Source: Euglena gracilis (taxonomy: Eukaryota > Euglenida > Euglenophyceae > Euglenales). From it: DNA of 64,000 nucleotides. The stretch spans positions 8,049,738 through 8,113,737 of the forward strand of contig CP154957.1 of the NCBI GenBank assembly GCA_039621445.1. The letters are read 5' to 3'. Shown here in pieces: positions 1 through 10,753 of the stretch. The position numbers and the translations under genes are program-made. The notes beneath the pieces are model-generated. The model was not told where the DNA came from, searched no databases, and was given only the letters and a program-made list of their open reading frames with translations. The stretch's first letter is position 1. Every line of letters starts with the position of its first letter.

Positions 1-1239
1 GCCAAAAATCGGCGTTTGGGTGGCCGAAAAAATCGTCCCCGCCGGCTTTCATTTTTCTGCCCTGGGGGGTTATGGGTCAAGGTTTGGTTGGGCGGCCCGA
101 GGGGGGTTTATAAGTGGTTTACAGATCTTTGGGATTTTGCACACCCCAGGGTGGGGGGGGGTTGCTGCAGCCAGCCTCAATTCCGGCCCAGCCCAGCTGC
201 AAGACCCTCCCCGCCTCTCCCCCAGCCTCCCAGTCCAGCCAGCCCATTTTTCACTGAGGGTTTTTTTTGCCCCTTCTGCCGCTGCACCGAAGCCGTATCA
301 AACTCCTGGCGGTGGTGCAAGCAGCTCTGCTGCCGCTGTGAGACAAAATGTTGTCCACTCCTGGCAAATATGAACCAACCCCCAAATGATCCAGAAAAAT
401 CAATTTTTTCGTTATCAGAGATGCTGTTGTCAGAGATTGTGATTTTTACCTACATTTTCAGGTCAAAAACCCGGGCCTTTGGCCCGAAACTGGGGGGGGG
501 TATTAATTCGGCGGCTGAAGTCGGACGACGGGGGGTATTGTTTGGGGAGAGGGTTCACCCCATGGTTGCCTTCCCGCCATTTGTGCCCCCTCCCCCCCCC
601 CCCCCTTAGCCTCCCACATTGGGTGTCCCCTGTAAAGCTCAGTTCAAGGTCAGCTTGGGTCCAGTCCCCCCGAGGGCTAGCCAGTCCAGGTAGTGCAGCT
701 GGCCAGCCCAAATTCTGGCCTCCGCACCACACCCTTTCCCGGGGTTATTTGTATGTACCGCCCCTCCTCTTGTGCCGCCCTTCCTCGTCGCAAATCAGAG
801 AGCATCAGGATGACGCAATGGCTTGCCTTCCCCAGCCCCTGTCTAATAATCACCATCAATCCCCCTGATGAAAGGGCACCTTTTTTCAAGGGAACACTGT
901 TAGTGATTTCGAGTGACACGGGTGAGGATGGACTCAATTTTCTTGTTTCCGGGGGGAGACGTGTCCACGGGATTGTGCATGAAGGTTTTGGGTTGCTTTC
1001 TGGTCCCGTAGTGCTCCACATTTTTTCAGACCTTTTTGTCTGTTTTATTTTAGCCCTCCCAAAAGCTATTTTCCAAGGGTAAGGCAGACTAGATTGCTTT
1101 GCCAAAAGCGACCCCATCTGTACTGCCTAGAATGTTATGACATATTCCTCTGGAATTTGTCACCCCCTGCGGAAGGAGGGGGGTGCCAATGCAATCAGTG
1201 CAATCACAATAAAATTTAGTGAAAGATGAGTTTTGTCAG
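1..1239. other. No supported exon; probably intron of the POC1 gene
   Basis: I find no WD40 signature or convincing exon here. The stretch contains T-rich and pyrimidine-rich runs, a poly-G run near 492 and a C run at 587-605. Because the first recognisable POC1 exon encodes blade 3, the exons for blades 1 and 2 should lie upstream of the window, and this stretch is then intronic. That is inference from the family's order of repeats. Confidence 0.4.
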
Positions 1240-1385
1240 ACACTGGCTCCTGGAAGGGCTTGTTGCTGCGTGCGTCGTGACGGGGGCGGACGACAAGGTG
1301 GTCAAGACGTGGTGCGTCACCACCCAGAAGGCGGTCGCCACTTTTGCTGAACACACCATCCACTGGGCGACTCGCTCAACAAGCT
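1240..1385 (+). CDS. POC1: POC1 exon: C-terminal half of WD40 blade 3
   Basis: It reads VVTGADDKVVKTWCVTTQ followed by AVATFAEHT, which aligns with the (S/A)DDKxxKxW strand of POC1 blade 3. No GT lies at the position expected from homology just after AEH. The next GT, at 1386, leaves one base (t) that joins the first two bases of the next exon (gc) in frame and adds about nine residues before NWVRC. The start follows an AG at 1238-1239; the AG ending at 1255 is an alternative. Confidence 0.75.
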
Positions 1386-4300
1386 GTTTACTACACAAAA
1401 TGAAGCCCACAACAAAATCAATACTGTATAACTTTTTTCTAACGTAATAGTATACTGAAACTAAATGTGTTCATGGATCATGCCTCCACCGATGTTCACG
1501 TACCGTTTTTGCCTGACCACCACACCTGCCACAAATCTCTTTATGGTTCTGCAGACTCCCCTGGGGCGGCTGGTGAAGGCTGGCTGGGATAGCAGCACCA
1601 GCCGAAAAGGGTTCAAACATTGCCGTTACTCTCCCAGTAAAAATATATAAATTTATATTTGAAAAATTTAAATATAAATATAAATATATATTTAAATTTA
1701 TATATAAAAATAAAAACCGAAAAACAAAAGCTTACTAAATAAAAACCAGCGAGGACCGAGTTTTTATTTATTACAGTTTTTATTTATACAGTTTTTTTGG
1801 GAGTGGTCAGGCGCCCAGTGCAGGCAACTGGGTGCGGTGTGTTTCGGTGGCTCCCGATGGCCGCATCGGCGGCAGCGGGGGCGACGACAAGACCGCCAAA
1901 CTGTGGGATTTCGCCCTGGCCCTGTTGTGGAAGGGGATATGCGTTTCGTGGACGATGGTTGCTTTTTGGTAGGGGCAGGGGGAAAGACCAAAGTTGCAGA
2001 ATTCAATATTTTGAGAATAATCCAGAATCTTTTCTTCGTAATTTGCATTTTTTGCGTATTGAAATTTTTGTGAAAAGTTGCATTTTTTGGTTTTTTTTGC
2101 CTTTCCAATAATTCAAAGCTTTCCTTCTCGTCTTCATCTAAATTTGCAATCTACTCGACAGCCACCAATTCAAATGGATCTCACATGCACCTTTTTGCAT
2201 TAAAAGGGAAGAAAGTTCGGTTAGATGTCAGAAATGCAATCCAAATTTACAGATATGCACAGGGAATTTTTTCGGCCGAAATTTTCATGGATGACCCCCC
2301 CCCCCCGCCCCAGTTCTTACCAGTCCATTGAAAAGCCATATTCCATGCAATTTTTGGCCCCACCAGGGCAAGTTTACACCTTCCCGAGTGGGTGCCTGCA
2401 ATAACACAATGCAACCGAGCTTGCTGCAAAAAACCTCTGAACTTTGTGGCGAGCTTGCATACACAAATTATTCAATGGGGATGTTCTGGATTTTGCTCCC
2501 AGCCAAGCTGCTCTCTTTTTGTCTCAGAACCCAAGTAATCAAACCCTTGCTTTTGATTCTTCTTCAGACAGGAGGGAGGAAGGGGGGAGGAAGGGGGATG
2601 CAGTTTTAAGCCAAGGCTTAGTGTGTTTCCAGATCCAGAGTGTTTCCTTTTTCCGCCCAAAGGGACATAACAAGACATTCTGGGCAATTTCATGTTCTTT
2701 TTTCTCTTGTAATTTATTTATGGGTTCTGAGATGCTTATTTGATTTATTCCGCACAACACGCAGTTTTGGTTTTGGCGTGGTTGTTTCCTCACGTGTCTG
2801 CATTTTCCCCTTCTGGGAGGTATGGTCCAGGTTTGTTGGTTTGCCCCAAGGGGAGTCGTGGTGCACTTTGTCACCTTTTTTTGGTGAGCCTGCTTAGCCG
2901 GTGCCAGCTGTCCGCTGCGCGGCAGCCGAAGAGCGTCCACACGCTGATGCACCACTGCGACAGCGTTACGGACGTCGCCTTCGGGCCCGACGGGCACAGC
3001 CTGGCCACCTGCAGCGTCGACCGCGTTCGGCTGTCCCAGGCTTTTCTATTCATTCTATAATCATTAATTTGATTACATGAATTTTACAGTGTTTTTTTCC
3101 CATTTTATTTATCACCCCCGATAATTTGATCATGAAGATAAATATTTCATATGGGTGTGACCTTGCAAGCTATACCCGTGATGGTTGGCATACAGAAAAG
3201 CACCATCGAAAGAAGCAATTGTCCCACCTCTGTTTGTGGCAGCTGCCTGCACCCTGAAGCTATTCGACATCCGCACATATCGCTTACTGCAGCACTACTT
3301 CCATGTGCCCCTATTCAGGAGAGACATTGTTGAGGTGGCTGCTAGATTATTGTGTTTTTTTTTGCTTTTGCAATTTTGTAATTTCAAAAGTTGTCTTTTC
3401 GGGCACTTTTTTTCAAACTCAACCTCAAACTGAACGTCCAGAACCCCCCCCCTCCCTGCCCACTTAATACCCGGTAGGGTCATTCGTCTGACAGAGCAGG
3501 GAGGAGAAGAAACAAGCAAGAAAAGGCATTATCACATAACTCGACCCCCAAAGGTGAAAACACGATCTTATATTCATTCAAGGCCCTAGTGGGTTTGTAA
3601 CTGGGGTGGCATTTGTAAAACGTTTTCATTGATTTTTTGCAGGTTTTTTTTGCTTGAATTCCATCAACTTGGGGGGGGGGGCAACTCAAATGCTCACCAG
3701 GCACATGATTACTCATTATGCTTTACATTGTAATCGATCGTGTTCTGTGTTCTGCCAACCCAAAAAAAAGACCCTGGGTCTACATTCTTTTCTGGGTTTG
3801 GTAGTCAGCAAAGATCAAGAAGGGTTTGTGAATTTCCAGAGCTGCTGATTACACATTTATTGATCACTGGTCATTTATTGAGAAAGTTCAAGCAAGTCCA
3901 AACATAGAGGTCGGATACCTTTCTCCTCTTCTGTACTTGATGTCTTGTCTGGAGATGGTTTCTGGGGTGGGCCGTGCATCATCTGGCCAGGCCCCCCCCC
4001 CCCAACACACCAGCACCTGTGACAAATCCAGCAATCTGAATCCTGACACATTTCCAAAGCAGCGTTGCCCTGAAATCCTGACAAATCACAACAAGCTTCA
4101 ACAAATCCCGACATCTCTGGGACGATTTTAGTAATGACATTTTTGTGCCATGTATTTCTCTGCTCTAAGGTCCTCTGATTTGTGTAGGCGGGACACCAAC
4201 TCCGTGTTCCCACTGATCCCACCGAATCCTGACAACTCCCGATAAATCCCGAAAATTCCTACAATGGCACCAGAATACCAGGTGTCTGGAGGTGCTGGCC

Positions 4301-6481
4301 CAAAAACTCGTCTGAAATGCCCCCGGAAATGGAGTGCTCCGCGGCCTGTGCCATTCGGGGTCCATGCCTGCGACGCCCACTCCGACGCCATCCGGCAGCT
4401 CTCGTGGCACCCGAGCGGCCATTTCCTCCTCTCCTGCTCCCAGGACAGCACCATCAAGGTGTGGGGCTGCTCCTCCGTGCTAGATTGCTTGTTCCGCTGC
4501 CTCTGGTTGGCACAAAGGAACATTTTTGATTTCTGCATTTGGTACAGAATCAACAAAGTCAAAAAACCACTTTTTTGATTTTTTGATTTGGTTGGATAGA
4601 CAATACTCTAGTTGTGCCAAAAATCATTTTTCTCCCCGGGGTCGGCCTGTTTTTGCTGAGATTTTGCAGTTTTCAATTTTGCTCGGTCGGAGAAAATTCT
4701 GCCAGCCCACATTTTCAAGGCACCTTAAGGCATTTTAAGGCATTTCGGTCAAACTTTTCTTCAGGCGCATTTTAAGGCATTTTAAGGTTTTTAAAATAAA
4801 TAACTGCCCTGGACCCACCTCCCCCCTGGGGGGAGCAAGCACTTCCAGCGACAAATCCCGACAAATCCTGACAAATCCCAACAAATCCCGACAAATCCCG
4901 ACAAATCCCGACAAATCCCGACAAATACCGACAAATCCCGACAACACCACCAAAATCCCATGTGTCTGGAGGTGCTTGGGGGGGGGGGTAGTTTGGGGTT
5001 CCCCCTGGGGCTGGGTGCTCGGGTGGGTGGGGGGTACTTCTCCCCCAGTCTTAAAAGCAATCCGTGCTCGGGTGACAGTTTCCCAAGGGAGAGCAAGCTA
5101 TTCAAGGCAGCACAGAGGTTGGTGCAAAAGTTCACAGACAGGCTCATTCTTTGCACGGAGGTGCACTTGTGACCTGCGAGTGGGGTACCTCTTCTACACG
5201 CTATCCGCACATGCTGGACCCTGCTGTTGTGTTTGTCGCTAGCATGGGATCACCTCTTGGAGGAAGGTTAGAAATGGGTGACCTCCACGGCGTTCCATAT
5301 GTGAAATTATTAATGTTGATTAATGTTGTCGCTTGTTTTGATGATAGGGTGATGTGTATTTTTTGGATGATTTTCCAACGAACCCCCTATGTCCACCCCC
5401 CCCCCCCCCCCCCGGCCTGAGGAAACCTTTTTGCAGGTTTGGCCAGATTTTTGGCTCAGCAATACCATTCCCCTCTGCCTTGAAACTTTTAGCACAAACA
5501 CGTGAAGTTCTAATGCAGCCGAAGACGCAGAAAACCTTGTCCACCTTTTTCCCCATCAACTTTTATCCCCATTTTAAGAATAATCCACTCTTCCCAAATT
5601 TAGCAGACTGCAGGATGTTGATTGGCTTTTTTAAAAAAAAATAAAACGTGGCCGATTTTGGAGGACTTCCCCCCGTAGTGTAGCAAAATGGCATGGTCGG
5701 AACGAGGTAGTTTCGACAGTGGAGTGTGTCGACAATGGCATGAGCTGGACCTGTCAACTCCGTCTCCTTCTCAACGGACGGCGCAAAGAGGGCAGCCCGT
5801 CAGTCCCAGGCTTCTTTTTAAGGCAGGCTTCTTTTTAAGTCACCTGCCCCCCCCCCCCCGGGGGGGGGAGGGGGGTGGGTGGGCGGGTCCGGCCCGGACC
5901 CCCGGGGGGGGGGGTCCCGCGCCGGAGGCGCTGGGTGTACCTTTTCGGTGCGAAGCGCTGAATAATTTTTGAAAATTGCGTTTAACGGGCCCGATTTGGG
6001 GGGGTTCCCCCCCCGGGGGGGCCCGCGTCACCCTGGGTGGGTGGGGGGGACCCCCCCTCCCCCCCCCGGGGTCTTAAAAAGAAGCCTGGTCAGTCCCCCA
6101 ATCCCTGACTGATGGGGGAGCCCTTTGTAAGACTAACACCCCCCAAGGAATTTCATGTCACTGGAATAGGGTCTGTTCAATGCCGCAGCCAAGACCAGAA
6201 ACTGTCCTCGAAGGTTCCAGTTGATGTGCCGGATGATGGTGCGTCATTTGTGCTGACTGAGTTTGGGCACCACCCCCTGGTCAACCCTGAACGCCAACCC
6301 ATGAAGTGCGACCACCCTTGGTCACCAGGCAGGGCTGTACAGGCCCTGAACCCCTATGGGTGGGGGAGGCAGACCTCGTCTGCACACAACTTCGCCCAGT
6401 GGCTGGGCTGGTGCTCCAGACCGGCAAAAAAAATATAATATGCAAAATATAAATAATAATAATAATAATAATAACAACAAT

Positions 6482-6547
<66 letters not shown>

Positions 6548-9500
6548 AATAATTATAATAATAATTATAATAATATAAATGTATATAAAAATAATATGTA
6601 AAATCTAAAACAAAATATAAAATATGCATTATCATATACATCAATATTTTATAATAATATAATTATATGTAAATACAGAATATATAAAATAATATAAAAA
6701 GAAAACTCGAATGGATGGCTATTCCTGGGGGGGTCCAGGCAAAATCCAGGCACCCCCAAAGAGTGACAGAAAATCCTAGAAACATTGATTTGCGTCTTTG
6801 GACAATGTTGATCTCTTTTTGTTTAAAAAAAATCTTCCCACAATTTGCTTATCCCGGGGGGGGGGGGCGTGGCTGGGAGGTGCTGGGTGGGGGAGCCAGG
6901 TCATGAGTCAAGTTGGGTCAGAGGACTCCCCGCCCCCCAGGGCTGTACGAGAAAGCCTGGTGGGGGGGTCGACACCCCCACCACCCGTGAGGTGACGGAG
7001 GCAGCCGAACGCCGTCGCTCCGCCACCCCGGTCGGCCTCCCCGGTCGAGCCGGGCCGCCCTCCGCCCGACGTTCCACAGCGCCGGGGTGGACCACAAGGT
7101 GCTGGTCTGGCGGGCGAATTTCGACCGCGAGCCGGCTGTCCCCCTGGATGGGGGCCGCCCCTCCAGAGGCGCCCCGGCAAAGGCGCACAGGGGCCTGTGG
7201 CCTGGGTAGCCCCTCCGCCTGCGCGCCGGTTTGAGGTTTCATTGTCACGCATTATGTATTTCTACTTCTTTATTATTTTTTTTTATCTTTTTTAATTCTT
7301 TTTCCCAGGCAGGAACCAGGGGTTTTTTTAGTCGTGGACCCCCGGGGGGGGAGGGGGGGGGTAGGGTGGGTGGGTCCGGCCGAGCCCCCCCCCCCCGGGG
7401 GAACCCCCCCGGAGGGTTGGGATATACTTTTCGGCGCCGCAGGCGCCGAAAAAATGCTATTTTTAGCACTTTTCGCGATTTTCGGCCATTTTTTTTTGTG
7501 GGTCCCCTGGGACCCCCCCCTGGGGGCCCCCAGGGGGTGGGTGGGTGGGGGGACCCCCCCCGGTCTTAAAAAAACCCCTGGCAGGAACCCCATCCTGCTC
7601 ATTCTCTTATCAACAAAGCCGAACACAATCGTTCCTCAGAAATCGTGCAACTTTGGGTTCAGGATGCACACATGAACACGTGGTGAGGGCGGCAGTACAA
7701 TTCCTTCGTTATGTGACTGCCATCCCCTTCCCATCCCCCTCCTCCAGACCTCTGCGCCTGTCGGCCCGCCCTGCAGCCGTCGCCCCCCAGCGAGGAACCA
7801 GCCCTCCCTCTCCGTCGGCCCCACCCCAGACTGTTCCGGTCCCCCCGCCCCCGGGAGCCGCGTCGCCCCTCGATGCTGCGCCGGCCATCCCGGTGGATGG
7901 CGAACAGGCGCTTCCTTTTTTTGCCTGTCTGATGATTTGCAGCCTCATCTCCTCCTCCTTGGCCCCACCCAGGCCCAGCTATCAAGCAATCACACTGCCA
8001 ACGTTGTTGGTGGAATGCATTTTCAGGTTCTATTTACTTGCTGTGGTGTGACATGAACACATAGAGTTAGGTGGCGTCCGGCTGCACAACTCGGCAAGTT
8101 GCAAATAGAATGGATTTCTGAACACGGGGGAAATAAGAAGGAAGCTTCCCCCACTCATGCGAGGGGCAGGGGCCTGAGGAGGGTGGCGAGGCCGCCGCCG
8201 ACACCGCGGCCTGCCTGGAGTACGTGATGCAGCAGGTGGACCTCCTGCCTCGGGCGGCGTGGCGGGACTGTCGGGTTTGGAAGATGACTTGCGCAAGTTT
8301 CGGATGTGGGCTCCGTGGGGTTCAGCAGCAAAGCAGCGCCAATGCATCCAACCGCTGCCCCTCCCGGACGGCATTCGGCCCCACACCGCCCTGCCGCCAT
8401 CTCGCACGCTGGCGCTGGTGGAGGGGCGCACGTCCAGCGCGGGCGACCTGGCCCACGACTGCGCCGACCACGTGCAGCGCCTGGAACAGCGGGTGGCGGA
8501 GGACCGGCCAGGGAGGGTATCCGCAATTTCGGGGAGTCCAAAATGTTGAATGTTATCTCATCCATCACGTATCTGCAAATTTCTATTCTGAAGTGTTCCA
8601 CAGCATTCTAAAAAATGAATTCTAAAATATTTGCATGCATCCTAAAGTCGCTTCAGGATGCATGTGAATATGTTAGCAGTAGCTGGCGGGGTCAGAGGGT
8701 TTGGGGGGTCAGAGGGGTGGGGGGGGGTGGGGAGTTTGGCGGGTAAGGGGGGTGCTGGGGTGGGTAAGGGGGCAGGGGAGTGTCTCAGGCCATTCCTTGT
8801 TTTCAGACTTCGGTTACCGACTCCAACCAGGGCGGGTGTGTGTGCACTGAACCTGTCCCTGGCGTCGGCAGGTGGCGATGGACACGTCAGTGGAGCTGCT
8901 GCAGACGGTGAAGCAGCTCGCCGGCCAAATGGAGGTCGGGGCCTGGCCCAACGGTCGTTCTTCAGTTTTTTTTGTCTTTTGAAGGATGGCGGGCGGGGGG
9001 ACACAAACTCTGTTTGCATGTTTTCCTGCATTTTTCAATTTTGGCAAATATTGGTTTTGTTTTCTTTCCCTAATCGCATTCAGACCCGATATTTTTCTGA
9101 CATGGGTGGTGGAACGTGTTGGTTTTATTGTATCTAGGATAGGAGTGACCGAATTTTTCATTTATAAATACTGATGTCGTCATGTCTGCACAAATGGATG
9201 ATAATGTGTGTGGGAATTTCTTTTGTTGTGAAGCAGTTTCCGTCTGTTTTGGCAAGTTAGCATGGGTACTCCAAACTCAAAACTTCTTCCCCAAAGGACA
9301 GCCTTTGATGATGGCACTTTATATACAACAGCAGAGAAATGGAGTGTTTACAATCGTTTCGTGTTTGGGTGTTCTTGCGCAATCCGCAGCAGATACGGAG
9401 GAACGATTTCATGCACTGCTGCCTGTTGGGATCCATAATTTTTCCGCCACGCTCCGCTGCTGAATCTGGAAGCCTCGTTCAGTGACCGGGCCCAGACCAC

Positions 9501-10753
9501 CTGACTGTGCCACATGCGAGACACGTGAGGCCGCGACAGCAACGGAACAATGTCCAAAATGGAAGATCAAACGTGGCTTGAAAAGTTCAATGTGGTGCTG
9601 GGCTCTTTAATCTCATTCTTCAGCTTACAGAGTCTCTCAGAGGGTACATCGGGGATAGTTTTACCTCCCAACACTTTCTGCTGTGCAGAGTGTTGAGGAA
9701 TTTTTGAATTTAAATTTTTTATCTCTCTTCAAAGTGCACACAAGAAGCAAGAAAGCACCAACACCAACCGCAGTCCTAATCGCTTGCTTCCTGTCCCCTG
9801 ACCAGGTTTTTTCCCCAGCCAAAGCACAAAGGAATCAAAAAATTGTGTTTTGATGGGTCTCCCGTTTTCCTCCGGCATTTTTTTTTGAGTTCTTCAGGCA
9901 CTCAGATATTTTCAGTATTCTGGACCAGAGAGATTTCCCCCCCTCAGACCAAATTTGTGAAAACATTGTCATCTCATCTTTGCCATTGTTGGTTTTTTTT
10001 TTAACCAACAAGCTGCATACATTTAAAATCACCATGTTCTCAAAATAGCCAATAGGCCAGGCCATGCACACCTGCCACCCGAAGTGGATGTGAAATGAGG
10101 TCAACCTGACAGCAGCTCACCATCAGACTGTTATTCAGTGCGCCGCACGCATTGCGCTGTGTGCGCCGCGACACCATATTTTGTGACCGCGTGCCGACGA
10201 TTTCTTTCTGTGCGCCGCGTGCACCGCGGCAGCGTTTGCGCCGCGGCAAAAAAATATGCATGTGCCACGGGAACGTCATTGGTGTGCTGCAGGTGCGTTG
10301 TTGGTGCACCGCGGCAGCGTTTCAGGTGTGCCGCGGGTGCGCCGCGGCAAAAATTCGATTGTGCGCCGCGTGCGTCGCAGAAATTTTTTTTGTGCCGCGG
10401 AAAACTTCGCCGTGGCGCATTAAATGAAAGTCTGCTCACCAGTCTTATCCAGTCAGTGGGGCGGCAAGGACTGGATGGTGGGGGGCAATGGGTTAAAAAA
10501 ATGTTATTTTATAATATATTACATATTTTGACATTAATATTTTAAGAAAAATTGATAATATTTAAGATTTAAAAAAGCACAAAAAATGCAAGTTTGGGCA
10601 TTGGGACTCTCCGGTGGCCTGCCAGCGAGGCGGCGCAGGCCCGCCAGCTGGAGGCCCTGCAGACCCAGCTGGATGCCCTGGCACGGGAGAATGTGGTGCT
10701 GCGCCGGCAAATTGCCGACCTGCACTTGCCCGGGCCTCCTGGAATATCCTGGG
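1240..10753 (+). CDS. POC1: POC1-like centriolar WD40 protein, 3' part of a spliced gene (12 exons seen)
   Basis: POC1 is a core centriole/basal-body protein: a seven-bladed WD40 propeller, a linker, and a C-terminal coiled-coil motif that supports triplet-microtubule stability. The exons here read in family order: end of blade 3 (DDKVVKTW), blade 4 (NWVRCVSVAPDG, DDKTAKLWD), blade 5 (HTLMHHCDSVTDVAFGPDG), LKLFDIRTYRLLQHY, blade 6 (AIRQLSWHPSGHFLLSCSQD), GYLFYTLSAHAGP, blade 7 (VDHKVLVWRANFD), a Pro/Ala linker, then LEYVMQQVDLL and LEQRVAEDR, which match the POC1 motif. The last five exons join in phase 0. The 5' end is outside the window and no stop codon was located. Introns hold hAT-type MITEs and microsatellites. 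Confidence is high for the family and moderate for exact exon limits. The gene implies a cell with centrioles or flagella. Confidence 0.85.
1640..1725. repeat. AT-rich TATAAATTTAAA repeat tract
   Basis: About 85 bases made almost only of A and T, with overlapping TATAAAT/ATTTATA words, in a POC1 intron. Confidence 0.7.
1824..1926 (+). CDS. POC1: POC1 exon: WD40 blade 4
   Basis: After CAG at 1821-1823 it reads NWVRCVSVAPDGRIGGSGGD and then DKTAKLWD. NWVRC and DDKTxKLWD are signatures of this blade in POC1. The end is set at a GT (1927). It leaves two bases that complete a codon with the C after TAG at 2895-2897, so the join to the next exon is in frame. Confidence 0.85.
2898..3024 (+). CDS. 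POC1: POC1 exon: WD40 blade 5
   Basis: It reads KSVHTLMHHCDSVTDVAFGP then DGHSLATCSVDR, a WD40 strand pattern equivalent to the CxHxFxxHxxxVxxVxFxPxG part of POC1 blade 5. The next GT after the Arg codon is at 3025. The 5' limit uses the TAG acceptor that keeps phase with the previous exon; CAG ending at 2907 is an alternative. Confidence 0.8.
3243..3304 (+). CDS. POC1: POC1 exon: end of blade 5 (LFDIR...LLQHY)
   Basis: It reads CTLKLFDIRTYRLLQHYFH. The string (V/L)K(L/V)(F/W)DIR followed by RLLQHY is highly characteristic of POC1. The acceptor is uncertain: CAG at 3240-3242 is used, but its phase does not match the previous exon's best donor. Confidence 0.8.
4011..4298. mobile_element. hAT-like non-autonomous element G1 (CGACAAATCC family)
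   Basis: The ends are inverted: CAGCACCTGTGACAAATCC at the left and a GGAGGTGCTG end at the right. The interior holds degenerate 10-bp CGACAAATCC-type units. It is the same family as 4836-4978 and 55639-55807. I could not find a clean target-site duplication for this copy. It lies in a POC1 intron. Confidence 0.5.
4335..4458 (+). CDS. POC1: POC1 exon: WD40 blade 6
   Basis: It reads HSDAIRQLSWHPSGHFLLSC then SQDSTIK, the SLSFHPSGNxLxTxSxDSTLK strand set of POC1. The end is at AAG before GTGTGG. No AG lies close to the homology start (near 4355); the nearest in-frame one ends at 4334, adding about a dozen residues of doubtful status. Confidence 0.8.
4836..4978. mobile_element. hAT-like MITE G2 with 10-bp CGACAAATCC array
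   Basis: The left end is CAAGCACTTCCAGCGAC and the right end is TGTCTGGAGGTGCTTG (inverse CAAGCACCTCCAGACA). Between them run about ten direct copies of CGACAAATCC. The flanks are GGGGGGAG and GGGGGGGG, 7 of 8 matching but low complexity. Its end resembles the CAAGCACCT end of the larger hAT elements in this window. Confidence 0.65.
5161..5225 (+). CDS. POC1: POC1 exon: blade 6/7 junction
   Basis: A short exon reading DLRVGYLFYTLSAHAGP, equivalent to the DLxEGxLLYTLHGHxGP segment of POC1 between blades 6 and 7. The start follows GGAG at 5157-5160. The segment sits between hAT-like element G2 (4836-4978) and MITE B1 (5807-6088). Confidence 0.75.
5807..6088. mobile_element. MITE B1, hAT-type, perfect 8-bp TSD
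   Basis: The TIR is CAGGCTTCTTTTTAAG at the left and its exact complement CTTAAAAAGAAGCCTG at the right. The duplicated target GTCAGTCC is at 5799-5806 and 6089-6096. A second copy of the left end starts at 5824, directly inside the first. The core is long poly-C/poly-G runs with a GCGCCGGAGGCGC palindrome near 5920. It is non-coding and lies in a POC1 intron. Confidence 0.88.
6440..6720. repeat. (AAT/AAC)n microsatellite and AT-rich tail
   Basis: Trinucleotide AAT units pass into about 25 AAC units and back to AAT, followed by AT-rich sequence. It is intronic in POC1. The long Asn or Leu reading frames through it are artefacts of the repeat. Confidence 0.9.
7005..7205 (+). CDS. POC1: POC1 exon: WD40 blade 7 and start of linker
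   Basis: It contains FHSAGVDHKVLVWRANFDRE, matching the FASGGSDEQVMVWKxNFD end of the POC1 propeller, followed by a basic, Pro/Gly-rich linker (PAVPLDGGRPSRGAPAKAHR). The donor at 7206 (GTAGCC) leaves phase 2, which fits the next exon's single leading base. The N-terminal third is basic and may not all be coding; CAG near 7090 is an alternative acceptor. Confidence 0.8.
7317..7580. mobile_element. MITE A1, hAT-type, perfect 8-bp TSD
   Basis: The TIR is CAGGGGTTTTTTTAG at the left and CTTAAAAAAACCCCTG at the right. The TSD GCAGGAAC is at 7309-7316 and 7581-7588. The interior has GC homopolymer runs around the palindrome GGCGCCGCAGGCGCC (near 7433) and an AT-rich GAAAAATGCTATTTTTAG segment. 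It lies in a POC1 intron. Confidence 0.9.
7748..7892 (+). CDS. POC1: POC1 exon: Pro/Ala-rich linker
   Basis: After the CAG acceptor at 7745-7747 it reads PLRLSARPAAVAPQRG and then a Pro/Ser-rich stretch ending PAIP. POC1 proteins have a variable low-complexity linker here. Codon phase agrees with both neighbouring exons. A second open frame (SEEPALPLRRPHPRL) also runs through it, so the frame rests on phase only. Confidence 0.55.
8170..8274 (+). CDS. POC1: POC1 exon: C-terminal motif, first part
   Basis: It reads GPEEGGEAAADTAACLEYVM then QQVDLLPR. LEYVMQQVDLL aligns with the LEHIVxQLDxL motif that defines the POC1 C-terminal domain. It starts after CAG at 8167-8169 in phase 0, matching the previous exon. 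The donor is a GT at 8275; an earlier GTGGAC after the QQ codons is possible. Confidence 0.7.
8337..8516 (+). CDS. POC1: POC1 exon: C-terminal coiled-coil motif, second part
   Basis: It reads RTLALVEGRTSSAGDLAHDC and ADHVQRLEQRVAEDRPGR. LEQRVAEDR corresponds to the SxLEQRLxxxEDKL end of the POC1 motif. The acceptor is CAG at 8334-8336 and the donor is GTATCC at 8517; both are phase 0. Confidence 0.65.
8872..8934 (+). CDS. POC1: POC1 coiled-coil extension exon
   Basis: Exactly 21 codons between GCAG and GTCGGG, read as VAMDTSVELLQTVKQLAGQM plus E. It has a heptad-like pattern, no Pro or Gly except one, and phase 0 at both ends, matching neighbours. Beyond the conserved motif, family members differ in how long this helix is. 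Confidence 0.6.
8935..10123. other. Intron, no supported exon
   Basis: AT-richer sequence between two coiled-coil exons. Open frames exist on both strands (for example around 9180-9460) but none resembles a known protein. Part may be old transposon sequence. Confidence 0.35.
10124..10434. mobile_element. hAT-like element J, GC-rich CGCCGCG repeats
   Basis: The left end CAGACTGTTATTCAGTGCGC and the right end (inverse) CAGACTTTCATTTAATGCGC match at about 16 of 20 positions. Flanks CTCACCAT (10116-10123) and CTCACCAG (10435-10442) agree at 7 of 8 bases, as expected for a hAT target duplication. The interior is a degenerate array of GTGCGCCGCG-type words alternating with A-rich patches. No coding capacity is recognisable. 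Confidence 0.7.
10639..10753 (+). CDS. POC1: POC1 coiled-coil extension exon
   Basis: After GCGCAG it reads ARQLEALQTQLDALARENVV then LRRQIADL, a clear leucine-heptad coiled coil, followed by LHLPGPPGISW. Phase 0 at the start matches the 21-codon exon upstream. The donor GTCAGT begins at 10754. It could instead be the first exon of another coiled-coil gene, but the matching phase favours POC1. The following exon and the stop codon were not found. Confidence 0.6.

Noticed and set aside
4850-4990. CRISPR-like regular repeats (10-bp units here and at 48545, 56850, 58330)
   Set aside because: The units are contiguous with no spacers, and they sit inside transposon ends in an intron-rich eukaryotic sequence.
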